In this document: piece by piece, positions 36,393 through 46,944 of the stretch
How positions within the stretch are numbered: position 1 is the first letter of the stretch
How the letters are laid out: each line of letters opens with the position of its first letter
Assembly: GCA_031177985.1 (NCBI GenBank)
Contig: JAPSJW010000003.1
Coordinates: forward strand, 248,001-312,000
Length of the DNA: 64,000 bases
From: Microbacteriaceae bacterium
Lineage (GTDB): Bacteria > Actinomycetota > Actinomycetes > Actinomycetales > Microbacteriaceae
Direction: 5' to 3'
The notes under the pieces: generated by a model
Database searches by the model: none
What the model was told of the DNA's origin: nothing
What the model saw: the letters and a program-made list of their open reading frames with translations, nothing else
Program-made: the position numbers and the translations under genes

Positions 36393-37593
36393 CCGCCGCG
36401 GTGCAGGAGTCGCTCACGCCGACGGTGCGGTCGGCAGGGCGCCGCGCGGCGTTCTGGATCGTCGCCGCGATCGTCGCGGTCCTCGTCTTCGCCATCTCCG
36501 TCGCGCTCAATCGCGCCGGCGCGGCGGCCGAGTACTTCTCCACCGAGACCCCTGCGCCCGGCGGCACCATGGCAGTGGCCGAGGTGCTCAGGGAGCAGGG
36601 GGTCGACGTCCAGCAGGTGCGCACCCTGGACGCCGCCGAGGAGGCCATCGCCGACCCGCACGAGACCACCCTCGTGCTCTACGACCCGAGCGGGTACCTC
36701 ACCGAGCAGAAGCTGCGTGACGCCGCGGCGCTCGCGACCTCGGTCGTGCTCGTCGATCCCGGGTTCTTCGAGCTCGAAGCGCTCGCTCCCTCGGTCGCGA
36801 CCGCGGGCGGTGCGGATGACGTGCTCGAGGACGACTGCGGGCTCCCGGCAGCGGATGCGGCCGGCAGCGTCACCGGCGAGGGCGGAAGCGCCTACCGGGT
36901 GATCGAGGACGGCGACGTCGCCGAGCGGTGCTTCGGCAGCGGCGACGACACCGCCTCCGTGCTGACCGTCGAGGACGGCGACCGCACCGTCACGGTCTTC
37001 GGGCTGCCGGACACGATGACGAACGACCTCGTCGACGAGCGCGGGAACGCCGCCCTGGCCCTTCACCTGCTCGGCGAGCGCGAGCACCTCGTCTGGTACC
37101 TCCCCTCCTTCGAGGACCTCGACCGCGACGCCGTGCCGACGCTCTCCGAGTTGAGTCCGCCCTGGGTCACGCCGCTGATCGCGCTGTGCTTCGCGGTCGC
37201 CATCGCCGCTGCGATCTGGCGCGGCCGTCGACTGGGCCCGCTGGTCATCGAGAACCTTCCGGTGACCGTTCCGGCGAGCGAGACCATGGAGGGCCGCGCA
37301 CGGCTCTATGCCCGCTCGTCCGCCCGGCTGCGCGCCCTCGACGCTCTGCGCATCGGCACCGTGGACCGCCTCGCCCGCGACGTGGGTCTGCCGCGCACCG
37401 CGGGCGTCGACGAGGTCGCCGGTGCCGTCGCCGCCGTCGTCGGGCGCCCGTGGGGAGAGGTGCGAGCGCTGCTGGTCGACGCTGCGCCGGCGAGCGACGC
37501 CGACCTCGTCCGGCTCTCCGACGAGCTGCTGAGACTTGAACGCGCGGTTCATGCCGCGACCAGACCCGACCAGTGGAGACAGGGGAACGATAG

Positions 37594-37597
<4 letters not shown>
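36389..37597 (+). CDS. DUF4350-type membrane protein
   Basis: A 402-residue protein with a membrane segment near residues 23-43, an extracytoplasmic DUF4350-like domain (about 50-250; TLVLYDPSGYLTEQKL, VVLVDPGFFELEAL), a second membrane segment near 265-285 (ALCFAVAIAAAIW) and a cytoplasmic helical tail. The ATG overlaps the preceding stop (ATGA) and its own stop overlaps moxR (ATGA), so the genes are tightly coupled. Confidence 0.85.
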
Positions 37598-38550
<953 letters not shown>

Positions 38551-38551
38551 C

Positions 38552-39868
38552 ATGGCGATCTCCGGCTGGTTCGTGGCGGCGCTCGCGTTCGGCGCCGTGC
38601 CCCTGATCATCACCGGGCAGCCGATCGTGCTGCTCGGATGGATCGCGTTGCTGCTGGTCGCGGCCGCTGTCGACCTCCTGCTCGCGGGCTCGCCGCGCAA
38701 GCTCGCGGTCCAGCGCGAGGTGCCCTCTCGCGTGCGACTCGGTGAGACGGCGCGCACGAGGCTCCTCGTCACGAACCGCGGCACGCGCCCGGTGCGCGGC
38801 GTGCTGCGCGACGGCTGGCAGCCCTCCGCCGGCGCGTCGCCCTCCCGCTTCCCGATCTCGATCCCACGCGGGGAGCGCCGAGCGGTCACGGCAGCGCTCA
38901 CCCCGTTCCGTCGAGGCGAACGCCGCACCGCAGCCGTGACCGTGCGCTCGTTCGGTCCGCTGCGGCTCGCCGCTCGCCAGGCGACGCTCGCGGCACCCGG
39001 AGCGCTCCGGGTGCTGCCTCCGTTCAACGCCCGCAAGCACCTGCCTTCGCGGCTCGCCCGGCTCCGTGAGCTCGACGGCCGCACGAGCGTGCAAGTGCGC
39101 GGCCAGGGGACGGAGTTCGACTCGCTCCGCGACTACGTGCGCGGGGACGACGTGCGCTCCATCGATTGGCGAGCCACGGCCCGCAAGCAGGACCCGACGA
39201 CGCCGGCGGGTCAGAAGCTCGTCGTGCGCACCTGGCGCCCTGAGCGCGACCGCCGCGTCGTCATCGTCGTGGACAGCGGGCGGACGTCGGCCGCCCGCAT
39301 CCAGGACGAGCCGCGTATCGACACGGCGTTCGAGTCGGCTCTGCTGCTCGCAGCACTGGCGACCCGCGCGGGCGACCGCGTTGACCTGCTCGTGTACGAC
39401 CGCAGGGTGCGCGGACGAGTGCAGGGCGCGAGCGGCGCCGAGCTGCTCTCCCGCATGGTCGACGCGATGGCCCCGATCGAGCCCGAGCTCATCGAGATGG
39501 ACTGGTCGGTCGTGCCGGGGCTCGTGCGGCAGGTGACCTCGCAGCGTTCGCTCGTCGTGCTGGCCACCTCGATCGACGCCCCCGGCGCCTCGCGCGGCCT
39601 GCTCGGCGTGCTGCCCGAGCTGACGCGCAAGCACACCGTCGTGGTGTCGAGCGTCACCGACCCGAGCGTGCTCGAGGCGAGCCGCGATCGATCCGACCGC
39701 GAGCGGGTCTACCGCGCCGCATCCGCCGAGCGCGCGCTGCTCGACGTGACCCGCGTCTCGGCGGCGATCCGCAGGTCGGGTGCCGAGGTCGTCACCGGTG
39801 CCCCGCAGGACCTCCCGCCTGCCCTCGCCGACCTCTACATCGCGCTGAAGGCGGCGGGGCGGCTCTAG
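38552..39868 (+). CDS. DUF58 (VWA-like) protein
   Basis: A 438-residue protein with two N-terminal membrane segments (about 5-45) and a DUF58 core motif GTEFDSLRDYVRGDDVRSID, followed by a VWA-like region with VVIVVDSGRTSAAR, where the MIDAS motif DxSxS is DSGRT. It is the expected partner of the MoxR ATPase directly upstream. It is the last gene of the operon that starts at 34342; a GC hairpin follows. Confidence 0.91.
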   Translation: MAISGWFVAALAFGAVPLIITGQPIVLLGWIALLLVAAAVDLLLAGSPRKLAVQREVPSRVRLGETARTRLLVTNRGTRPVRGVLRDGWQPSAGASPSRFPISIPRGERRAVTAALTPFRRGERRTAAVTVRSFGPLRLAARQATLAAPGALRVLPPFNARKHLPSRLARLRELDGRTSVQVRGQGTEFDSLRDYVRGDDVRSIDWRATARKQDPTTPAGQKLVVRTWRPERDRRVVIVVDSGRTSAARIQDEPRIDTAFESALLLAALATRAGDRVDLLVYDRRVRGRVQGASGAELLSRMVDAMAPIEPELIEMDWSVVPGLVRQVTSQRSLVVLATSIDAPGASRGLLGVLPELTRKHTVVVSSVTDPSVLEASRDRSDRERVYRAASAERALLDVTRVSAAIRRSGAEVVTGAPQDLPPALADLYIALKAAGRL

Positions 39869-39877
39869 GCCGACGTC

Positions 39878-39900
39878 CGCTCGTGGTCGGCCACGGAGCG
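39878..39900. terminator. GC hairpin between convergent genes
   Basis: CGCTCGTGG pairs with CCACGGAGCG (one bulged base) around a TCGG loop, 10 bases after the DUF58 gene stop. There is no T-tract. Confidence 0.4.
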
Positions 39901-39938
39901 CGGAACGCTCCCCGGCGAAGACCGGGCGCTGAGACGAG

Positions 39939-40934
39939 CTAGCCCGCGATGAGCTGCTTCGCGCCCGCCTCGAAGCGACTGAGGTCGCCGGTCTCCCCCG
40001 ATCGCCACGCGCGACGCCCGAGCACCCACTGGTAGACGAGGAACCCGGCGAGGGCGACGGTGCCGATGCCGATCTTGAGAACCCAGGGCCAGTCCTGGCG
40101 GGTGATGTAGCCCTCGATGAGCCCCGAGACGAGCAGCGCGAGGATCAGCCCCACCGCCACCGTGATCAGTGCCCGCCCGTCCTCCGCGAGCGCCTGCCCT
40201 CTCGTACGGGCGCCGGGTGCCACCCAGGCCCAGAAGATCCGCATGCCCGCGGCGCCGGCGACGAAGATCGAATAGAGCTCGAGCTGCCCGTGCGGCGCGA
40301 TGTACAGGAAGAAGATGTCGAGCCGATCGTGCTCGGCCATGATCGCGGCGCTGAAGCCGAGGTTCTGCGCGTTCGAGAAGAGCAGATACGGCGAGTAGAG
40401 CCCGACGATGCCGAACGCGACGCACTGCGCGGCCAGCAGGGCGTTGTTCGTCCAGACCTGACCGGTGAACGAGCTCGGCGGATTCTCGGAGTAGTAGGCG
40501 ACGAAGTCCTCCGCGGCGAACTGCTCGCGGAACTCGTCGGAGCCGAAGTTCGCCAGCACCTGCGGGTTCGCGAACGCCCACCAGGCGTACAGGAAGGCCA
40601 CGAGCGCGGTCGCCAGGGTCACGGCGAGCGACAGCCAGCGGATGCGGTAGAGGGCGGCAGGAAGCTGAGCCACGAAGAAGACCGGCAGCTGGCTCAGCAC
40701 GTTGGCGCTGGCGCCCGTGAACCTCAAGCGAGCTCGGGACAGCGCGAGCGACAGCCGGTCGCCCTGTGTCGAGCGTCCGGCCGTGGTGCGCAGAACCGAG
40801 AGCTGGGTGGCGCCCGCCTGGTAGCGGTCGATGAGCTCGTCGGCCTCGCGGCCGCTCAGCGACCGCGTCGCGCCCAGCTGGGCGAGCCGATCCCATTCAT
40901 CGCGGTGGGCGGCGGAGTAGGCGTCGAGGTCCAT
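39939..40934 (-). CDS. SpoIIM/stage II sporulation protein M-like membrane protein
   Basis: A 331-residue membrane protein that opens with MDLDAYSAAHRDEWDRLAQL, the usual start of the family, has a helical N-terminal region and about six membrane segments, with the loop FLYIAPHGQLELYSIFVAGA. In spore formers SpoIIM helps engulfment; in non-sporulating actinobacteria its role is unknown. The ATG at 40934 is preferred to 40952 because the extra codons (ACA GAA TTC) are AT-rich and look like promoter. It is divergent from the RDD gene with 16 bases between start codons. Confidence 0.86.
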   Translation of the reverse strand: MDLDAYSAAHRDEWDRLAQLGATRSLSGREADELIDRYQAGATQLSVLRTTAGRSTQGDRLSLALSRARLRFTGASANVLSQLPVFFVAQLPAALYRIRWLSLAVTLATALVAFLYAWWAFANPQVLANFGSDEFREQFAAEDFVAYYSENPPSSFTGQVWTNNALLAAQCVAFGIVGLYSPYLLFSNAQNLGFSAAIMAEHDRLDIFFLYIAPHGQLELYSIFVAGAAGMRIFWAWVAPGARTRGQALAEDGRALITVAVGLILALLVSGLIEGYITRQDWPWVLKIGIGTVALAGFLVYQWVLGRRAWRSGETGDLSRFEAGAKQLIAG

Positions 40935-40950
40935 CTGCTTGAATTCTGTC

Positions 40951-41808
40951 ATGGCGACGGCGGGTCGGGCGATGGATGCGGTGCGGCACGTCGACGACGA
41001 GAACGAGCTCATCACCGGTGAAGCGGTCGCCCTGGATCTGCGCCCCGCGGGCTTCGTGCTGCGAGCCGGCAGCGCAGCCATCGACTTCGTGATCTACCTG
41101 GGCAGCTACATCCTCGTGCTGCTCCTCGCCTTCCAGGCGGCCACCGCGTGGGACGTCGACGAGGCGGCGGCAGCAGCGATCGGCATCGCGGCCTTCGTGG
41201 TCTGCGTGATCGCGGCGCCGACGGCCGTCGAACTGCTCATGCGCGGCAAGTCCGTCGGCCGCCTCGCTCTCGGCGTGCGCATCGTGCGCGACGACGGCGG
41301 GGCGATCGGCTTCCGCCACGCCTTCCTGCGGGCCCTCGTCGGAGTACTCGAGATCTACATGACCCTCGGCGGCATCGCCGCCGTCGTGGCACTGCTCAAC
41401 GGACGCACGAAGCGCCTCGGCGACCTGCTCGCCGGCACCTACGCCCAGCACGAGCGCATCCCGAAGGTCGTCGACCCCGTGTACGGGGTCCCGCTCGAAC
41501 TGACCGCCTGGTCGCGCACAGCCGACGTGGCCCGCATGCCCGACGGGCTGTCCCGCCGGATCGCGCAGTTCCTCAAGCAGGCGGGCGGCATGGCACCGGG
41601 GAGCCGGGTGCGGCTGGCCCGCGAGCTCGCGAACGAGGCGTCTCGGTTCGTCTCACCCGTGCCGGCGGCAGACCCGGAGCTCTTCCTGGCGGCCGTCGCC
41701 GCGATGCGCAGGGAGCGCGAGTTCGCGGCGCTCACCCTGCAGCAGCAGCGACTCGACCGCCTGGAGCCCGTGCTGCAGGGGCTGCCGCACGGCTTCCCCG
41801 ACCGCTGA
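40951..41808 (+). CDS. RDD-domain membrane protein
   Basis: A 285-residue protein with an RDD domain (about 30-165): AGFVLRAGSAAIDFVIYL with the R and D residues, a second membrane segment, SVGRLALGVRIVRDDGG, and NGRTKRLGDLLAGTY. A soluble tail of about 110 residues follows. RDD proteins are thought to be small transporters or accessory membrane proteins. The ATG at 40951 follows a TTGAAT element by 6 bases; an ATG at 40972 is an alternative. Together with the SpoIIM-like gene it flanks the MoxR-DUF58 operon, a recurrent actinobacterial group. Confidence 0.85.
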   Translation: MATAGRAMDAVRHVDDENELITGEAVALDLRPAGFVLRAGSAAIDFVIYLGSYILVLLLAFQAATAWDVDEAAAAAIGIAAFVVCVIAAPTAVELLMRGKSVGRLALGVRIVRDDGGAIGFRHAFLRALVGVLEIYMTLGGIAAVVALLNGRTKRLGDLLAGTYAQHERIPKVVDPVYGVPLELTAWSRTADVARMPDGLSRRIAQFLKQAGGMAPGSRVRLARELANEASRFVSPVPAADPELFLAAVAAMRREREFAALTLQQQRLDRLEPVLQGLPHGFPDR

Positions 41809-41826
41809 GGCCCTGCTGCCGGCGGC

Positions 41827-43284
<1,458 letters not shown>

Positions 43285-43291
43285 GGCACCC

Positions 43292-43297
43292 ATTCTC
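43292..43297 (-). promoter_or_regulatory. candidate -10 element for ahcY (leaderless)
   Basis: GAGAAT on the minus strand, 7 bases before the ATG at 43284. It differs from the TAnnnT pattern in its first base. Confidence 0.4.
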
Positions 43298-43328
43298 GCA
43301 CCCGGTGCCGCCGTGTTACCGGCGGGCG

Positions 43329-44738
43329 TCAGGCGCGGATGAGGGCCAGCACGTCGTCGCGGATGCGCTCCATGGTGGCGCGGTCGCCCGCCTCGACGTT
43401 GAGCCGCAGCAGCGGCTCGGTGTTCGAGGGGCGCACGTTGAACCACCAGAAGGCGTCGTCGGCGCCCGACACGGTGAGGCCGTCGAGCTCGTCGAACTCG
43501 CCCTTGCCCGTGTAGGCCTCGACGATGCGCGCGTAGGCGGCGGGCACATCCGTCACGGTCGAGTTGATCTCGCCGCTGAGCGCATACGGGTTGTACTTGC
43601 GCGCGAACTCCGAGAGCGGCTCCTGCTGATGACCGAACTCGGCGAGGAGATGCATCGCGGCGAGCATGCCGTTGTCGGCGCCCCAGAAGTCGCGGAAGTA
43701 GTAGTGGGCGCTGTGCTCGCCACCGAAGATGGCGCCGGTCTCGGCCATCCTGTCCTTGATCAGCGAGTGACCGACATTCGTGCGCACCGGGATCGCGCCG
43801 GCGGCCTCGATGGTCTCGGGCACGATGCGCGAGGTGATCAGGTTGTGGATCACGTAGAGGTCGCCCTCGGGCTGGGATGCGCGCACCCGCAGGATCTCGC
43901 GGAGCGCGACGATCGCGGCGACCGCCGACGGGGTGACCGGGTCGCCCTTCTCATCGACGACGAAGCACCGGTCGGCGTCGCCGTCGAAAGCCAGGCCCAG
44001 GTCGGCCCCGTGCTCCACGACGGCCTTCTGCAGGTCGACGAGGTTCGCCGGCTCGAGCGGGTTGGCTTCGTGATTCGGGAAGGTGCCGTCGAGCTCGAAG
44101 TAGAGCGGGATGATCTCGATGGGCAGCTCGGGGAGCGCGGCCGCTGTGCCGAGCACGGCGGGCACGGTCATGCCTCCCATGCCGTTCCCGGCGTCCACGA
44201 CGACGCGGATGGGGCGGATGCCGGAGAGGTCGACGAGCTGACGCAGGTAGCCGGCGTACTCGGCGAGGATGTCGACATCGCTGTGGCTGCCCGGGCTCTC
44301 GACCTGGGGGATGCCGTCGGCGAGGTACTGCGAGGCACGGTCGCGGATCGCGGCGAGGCCGGTCGAGAGGCTGATGCCCTGCGCGCCGGCCCGGGAGAAC
44401 TTGATGCCGTTGTAGGTCGCCGGGTTGTGGCTGGCCGTGAACATCGCGGCGGGAGCATTGCGCGACCCCGAGGCGAAGTATGTCTCGTCGGTGGAGCAGA
44501 GTCCGATCGAGACCACATCGGCACCGCGGGCGCGGGCTCCGCGGGAGAACGCGGCGGCGAACTCGGGGCTCGAATCGCGCATGTCGTGGCCGACCACGAC
44601 CTCGCTCCCGGCGGCGCCGACCTCGTCCACGAAGCCGGCCGCTAGAGCCTCCACGATCTCCGCCGTGAGTTGCGATCCGACCAGTCCGCGGACGTCGTAG
44701 GTCTTGACGAAAGCAGTGAGATCGACGGCAGTGCTCAT
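43329..44738 (-). CDS. manB: phosphomannomutase/phosphoglucomutase
   Basis: A 469-residue alpha-D-phosphohexomutase interconverting mannose 6-phosphate and mannose 1-phosphate, the step before GDP-mannose. Landmarks are the catalytic serine loop [13 protein letters not shown], the magnesium loop [11 protein letters not shown], the sugar-specificity loop [10 protein letters not shown] and the phosphate-binding [14 protein letters not shown]. Together with manA in this window it would supply activated mannose for glycans. It has its own promoter-like element inside the end of the DUF3499 gene. Confidence 0.94.
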   Translation of the reverse strand: MSTAVDLTAFVKTYDVRGLVGSQLTAEIVEALAAGFVDEVGAAGSEVVVGHDMRDSSPEFAAAFSRGARARGADVVSIGLCSTDETYFASGSRNAPAAMFTASHNPATYNGIKFSRAGAQGISLSTGLAAIRDRASQYLADGIPQVESPGSHSDVDILAEYAGYLRQLVDLSGIRPIRVVVDAGNGMGGMTVPAVLGTAAALPELPIEIIPLYFELDGTFPNHEANPLEPANLVDLQKAVVEHGADLGLAFDGDADRCFVVDEKGDPVTPSAVAAIVALREILRVRASQPEGDLYVIHNLITSRIVPETIEAAGAIPVRTNVGHSLIKDRMAETGAIFGGEHSAHYYFRDFWGADNGMLAAMHLLAEFGHQQEPLSEFARKYNPYALSGEINSTVTDVPAAYARIVEAYTGKGEFDELDGLTVSGADDAFWWFNVRPSNTEPLLRLNVEAGDRATMERIRDDVLALIRA

Positions 44739-44743
44739 GCCAG

Positions 44744-44956
44744 TCAACCTATCCCACCGACGACCACGTGCCGGACGATCTGCCACCCCTGCGGCGCCGA
44801 CAGACGGTCGGCGTGACGCACGCAGAGGTCGTAGCTGTGCGGCTCGGAAGCCGTCGCCAGCGGCCCCAGCACCGCCATCGAATCCGCATACACATACGTC
44901 AGGGTCGAGATCGCCTCGTCGTTGCACCCGACCTTGCTGCACAGCCGTCCGCTCAT
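44744..44956 (-). CDS. DUF3499 protein (Rv3258c-like)
   Basis: A 70-residue protein with a probable zinc-binding start, MSGRLCSKVGCNDEAISTLTY, and a second cysteine/histidine group in YDLCVRHADRL. It matches the actinobacterial DUF3499 family, which sits between manB and the Rv3259-like gene in M. tuberculosis as here. The function is unknown. The ATG at 44956 follows a TAGGCT -10 by 7 bases; the upstream frame lacks homology. Confidence 0.88.
   Translation of the reverse strand: MSGRLCSKVGCNDEAISTLTYVYADSMAVLGPLATASEPHSYDLCVRHADRLSAPQGWQIVRHVVVGGIG
44746..44751 (-). promoter_or_regulatory. -10 element for manB (leaderless)
   Basis: TAGGTT on the minus strand, 7 bases before the manB ATG, overlapping the last codons of the DUF3499 gene. 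Confidence 0.6.
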
Positions 44957-44963
44957 CGCTGAC

Positions 44964-44969
44964 AGCCTA
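44964..44969 (-). promoter_or_regulatory. -10 element for the DUF3499 gene (leaderless)
   Basis: TAGGCT on the minus strand, 7 bases before the ATG at 44956. Confidence 0.6.
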
Positions 44970-45004
44970 GGAGCCGACGCCGACGCTGCCGTGCGGCTCG
45001 CCGG

Positions 45005-45010
45005 TACGAT
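45005..45010 (+). promoter_or_regulatory. -10 element for the Rv3259-like gene (leaderless)
   Basis: TACGAT followed by 7 bases and the ATG at 45018. It supports 45018 over the ATG at 45009, which the element overlaps. Confidence 0.6.
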
Positions 45011-45017
45011 GGCCGTC

Positions 45018-45461
45018 ATGCCTCGGAATCGACGCGGCCGCACGTCGGCGTCCGCCCGCCGGGCCCCTCGCGAGCGTCACGGCCGCGAACTCCGCTCCCC
45101 CGTGACCGGACCGCACCTGCCGCCGCTGCGCACCCGGGAGGAGCTGTTCGACCAGATCGTGGCCACCACCGCCGACTATCTGCGGGATACCTGGCCCGAT
45201 GAGCTCGCTCAGGTCACCTTCCGGGTCGCTGTGCTGCCGCCCAAGGTCGACGGGGAGCGAGGGCTGGACCGATGGCAGGTGGATGCCGCCGCCCGCAGAG
45301 TGACCCTGTACCGCCTGCCCATAGAGCGCCTCGCGCGCCTGCATCGCAACGACGACGAGCATCGCCGCATGATGATCGAGGGCTGCGTCTACCGGGCGGT
45401 CGGGGAGCTCATCGGCCGCGACCCGTGGGATCTTGCCCCGGACCGCTTCCGGCACTTCTGA
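45018..45461 (+). CDS. zincin-like metallopeptidase-family protein (Rv3259-like), catalytic motif absent
   Basis: A 147-residue protein placed like Rv3259, a zincin_1/metallopeptidase-family member. The N-terminal 40 residues are basic and disordered. The conserved LYRLPIERLARLHRNDDEHR segment and the helix after it align with the family, but the position of the metal-binding HExxH helix reads MMIEGCVYRAVGEL, with no HExxH. Peptidase activity is therefore doubtful. The start is set by the -10 element 7 bases upstream. Confidence 0.8.
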   Translation: MPRNRRGRTSASARRAPRERHGRELRSPVTGPHLPPLRTREELFDQIVATTADYLRDTWPDELAQVTFRVAVLPPKVDGERGLDRWQVDAAARRVTLYRLPIERLARLHRNDDEHRRMMIEGCVYRAVGELIGRDPWDLAPDRFRHF

Positions 45462-45471
45462 GACCGGCGTC

Positions 45472-46944
45472 TCAGCGCACGATGGTGACTGCTCCCGAGG
45501 TCGGCGCGGGAGGCTGCACGGCCGCCGCCGCGCGGGCGCCCTCACCCGCGTAGGTGACGACGGCGCGGAGCCCCGCGGCATTCTCGAGCCGGTGCTCCCC
45601 CTCGTCGACCGGCAGGGTGATCGACCCTCCCGCGGGCACGCTCAGTTCGCGCTCCTCGCCCTCGGCGTCGACCAGGAGCGCAGTCGCCTCCTCCGATCCG
45701 GGATTGGCCACGTGCAGCCTGGGTGTCGCCCCGGGCGCGACAGGCACGAGCGCCGTGTCGGCGAGCGGAGCCGTCGCGGTCACCCAGGCCAGTTCGGGAT
45801 AGTCGCCCTCGACCTGCGAGACCCGCGCGGCCGCGACGACCGGAGCATCCGCTTCGAGGCGTACGAGGTAGCTCCCGCGCACCAGCTCGTCGAGAGGGAG
45901 CTCGGAGACCTCACCGGGCTCCAGCACGAGCTCGAACTCGGCACCGTCCACCTCGGGGTCCTGCGGCACGACCTGCACCCGCACGGGCACCGCCGCGTTC
46001 CCCGGCGCCAGCACCCGCACCACGGTCTGCAGGTCCTCGTAGCCCTCGGCCCCGATCCGCTCGCCGATGGCATCGGGGTCGGTGATCCTGATGCCCGGAA
46101 GCTCGACCCGGGCTGCGGGGGCAGCGGTCGGCGGAACGATGTCGGTGCCGCCGGGCTCGAGCCCGCGTACGACCGACTGCTGCAGTGAGGCGCTCACCAG
46201 GCCGCCGCGGCTGAGCACGTGCACGACGGGTGCGGCGATCTCGGGCACGAAGGCCGCCAGCGCGAAGACCCGGCGCTCACCGGACGGGACGAGGATGCCC
46301 CCCGTGCCCGGGGCGGAGACCGGTCCCTGATCGCCGTAGAACTCGAGGGTGACCGAGGCGGTCACCTCCGTCGGGTTGTCCAGCACGAGGAGAGTCGTGC
46401 GTCCGAGCCCCGTCGCGCCGCCCACGAGCCACGACTCGCTCGAGGGCGGGGTGCAGGGCGCGGCGGAATAGCCCGCGTAGTCGCCGTCGGCGACGCTCTG
46501 GCTCTCCAGACCGGCGACGAGGGGCGCGTCGTCGGAGCCGCTCTCCGGAGGCGCCGTGAGCACCGTCGCGTGGGCCTGCTCGCCGAGTGCGGTCTGTTCC
46601 AGCTCGCTCGCGGAGGTGGCGGAACGCAGCTCGGTCTGACCGAGCGCGAGGGTCGCCGAGGCGTCCTGCCCCGACTGGTCGCTCAGCCTCAGCAACGGCC
46701 CCGGGCAGACGAGCTGCTGGGTCGTCGGCACAGGAGCGACATCGAGTTCCGCGGGCTCCTGCGCGACCGAGGGAAGCGGCAGCAGGGTCGCGGCGATCAG
46801 CGCACTGGCCGCGGCGACGGCAGTCGCGGCCGGCAGGGCGAGCCTCCGCGACAGCCTCCCGAGACCGGCTCGGGTCAGTCGTCCCCGACGGGGCTCCTCC
46901 GCGATGGGATCGATCGCCTCGAGCGACGAGCTGTCCTCGTTCAC
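45472..46944 (-). CDS. DUF5719 secreted/membrane-anchored protein
   Basis: A 490-residue protein with a cytoplasmic charged start, one membrane segment near residues 37-58 (LALPAATAVAAASALIAATL) and a large external beta-rich region, matching the DUF5719 proteins found beside large membrane glycosyltransferases in actinobacteria. The GTG start overlaps the glycosyltransferase stop (GTGA), indicating a shared operon and function. The role is unknown; a scaffold or acceptor-binding partner in glycan export is an inference. Confidence 0.83.
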   Translation of the reverse strand: MNEDSSSLEAIDPIAEEPRRGRLTRAGLGRLSRRLALPAATAVAAASALIAATLLPLPSVAQEPAELDVAPVPTTQQLVCPGPLLRLSDQSGQDASATLALGQTELRSATSASELEQTALGEQAHATVLTAPPESGSDDAPLVAGLESQSVADGDYAGYSAAPCTPPSSESWLVGGATGLGRTTLLVLDNPTEVTASVTLEFYGDQGPVSAPGTGGILVPSGERRVFALAAFVPEIAAPVVHVLSRGGLVSASLQQSVVRGLEPGGTDIVPPTAAPAARVELPGIRITDPDAIGERIGAEGYEDLQTVVRVLAPGNAAVPVRVQVVPQDPEVDGAEFELVLEPGEVSELPLDELVRGSYLVRLEADAPVVAAARVSQVEGDYPELAWVTATAPLADTALVPVAPGATPRLHVANPGSEEATALLVDAEGEERELSVPAGGSITLPVDEGEHRLENAAGLRAVVTYAGEGARAAAAVQPPAPTSGAVTIVR

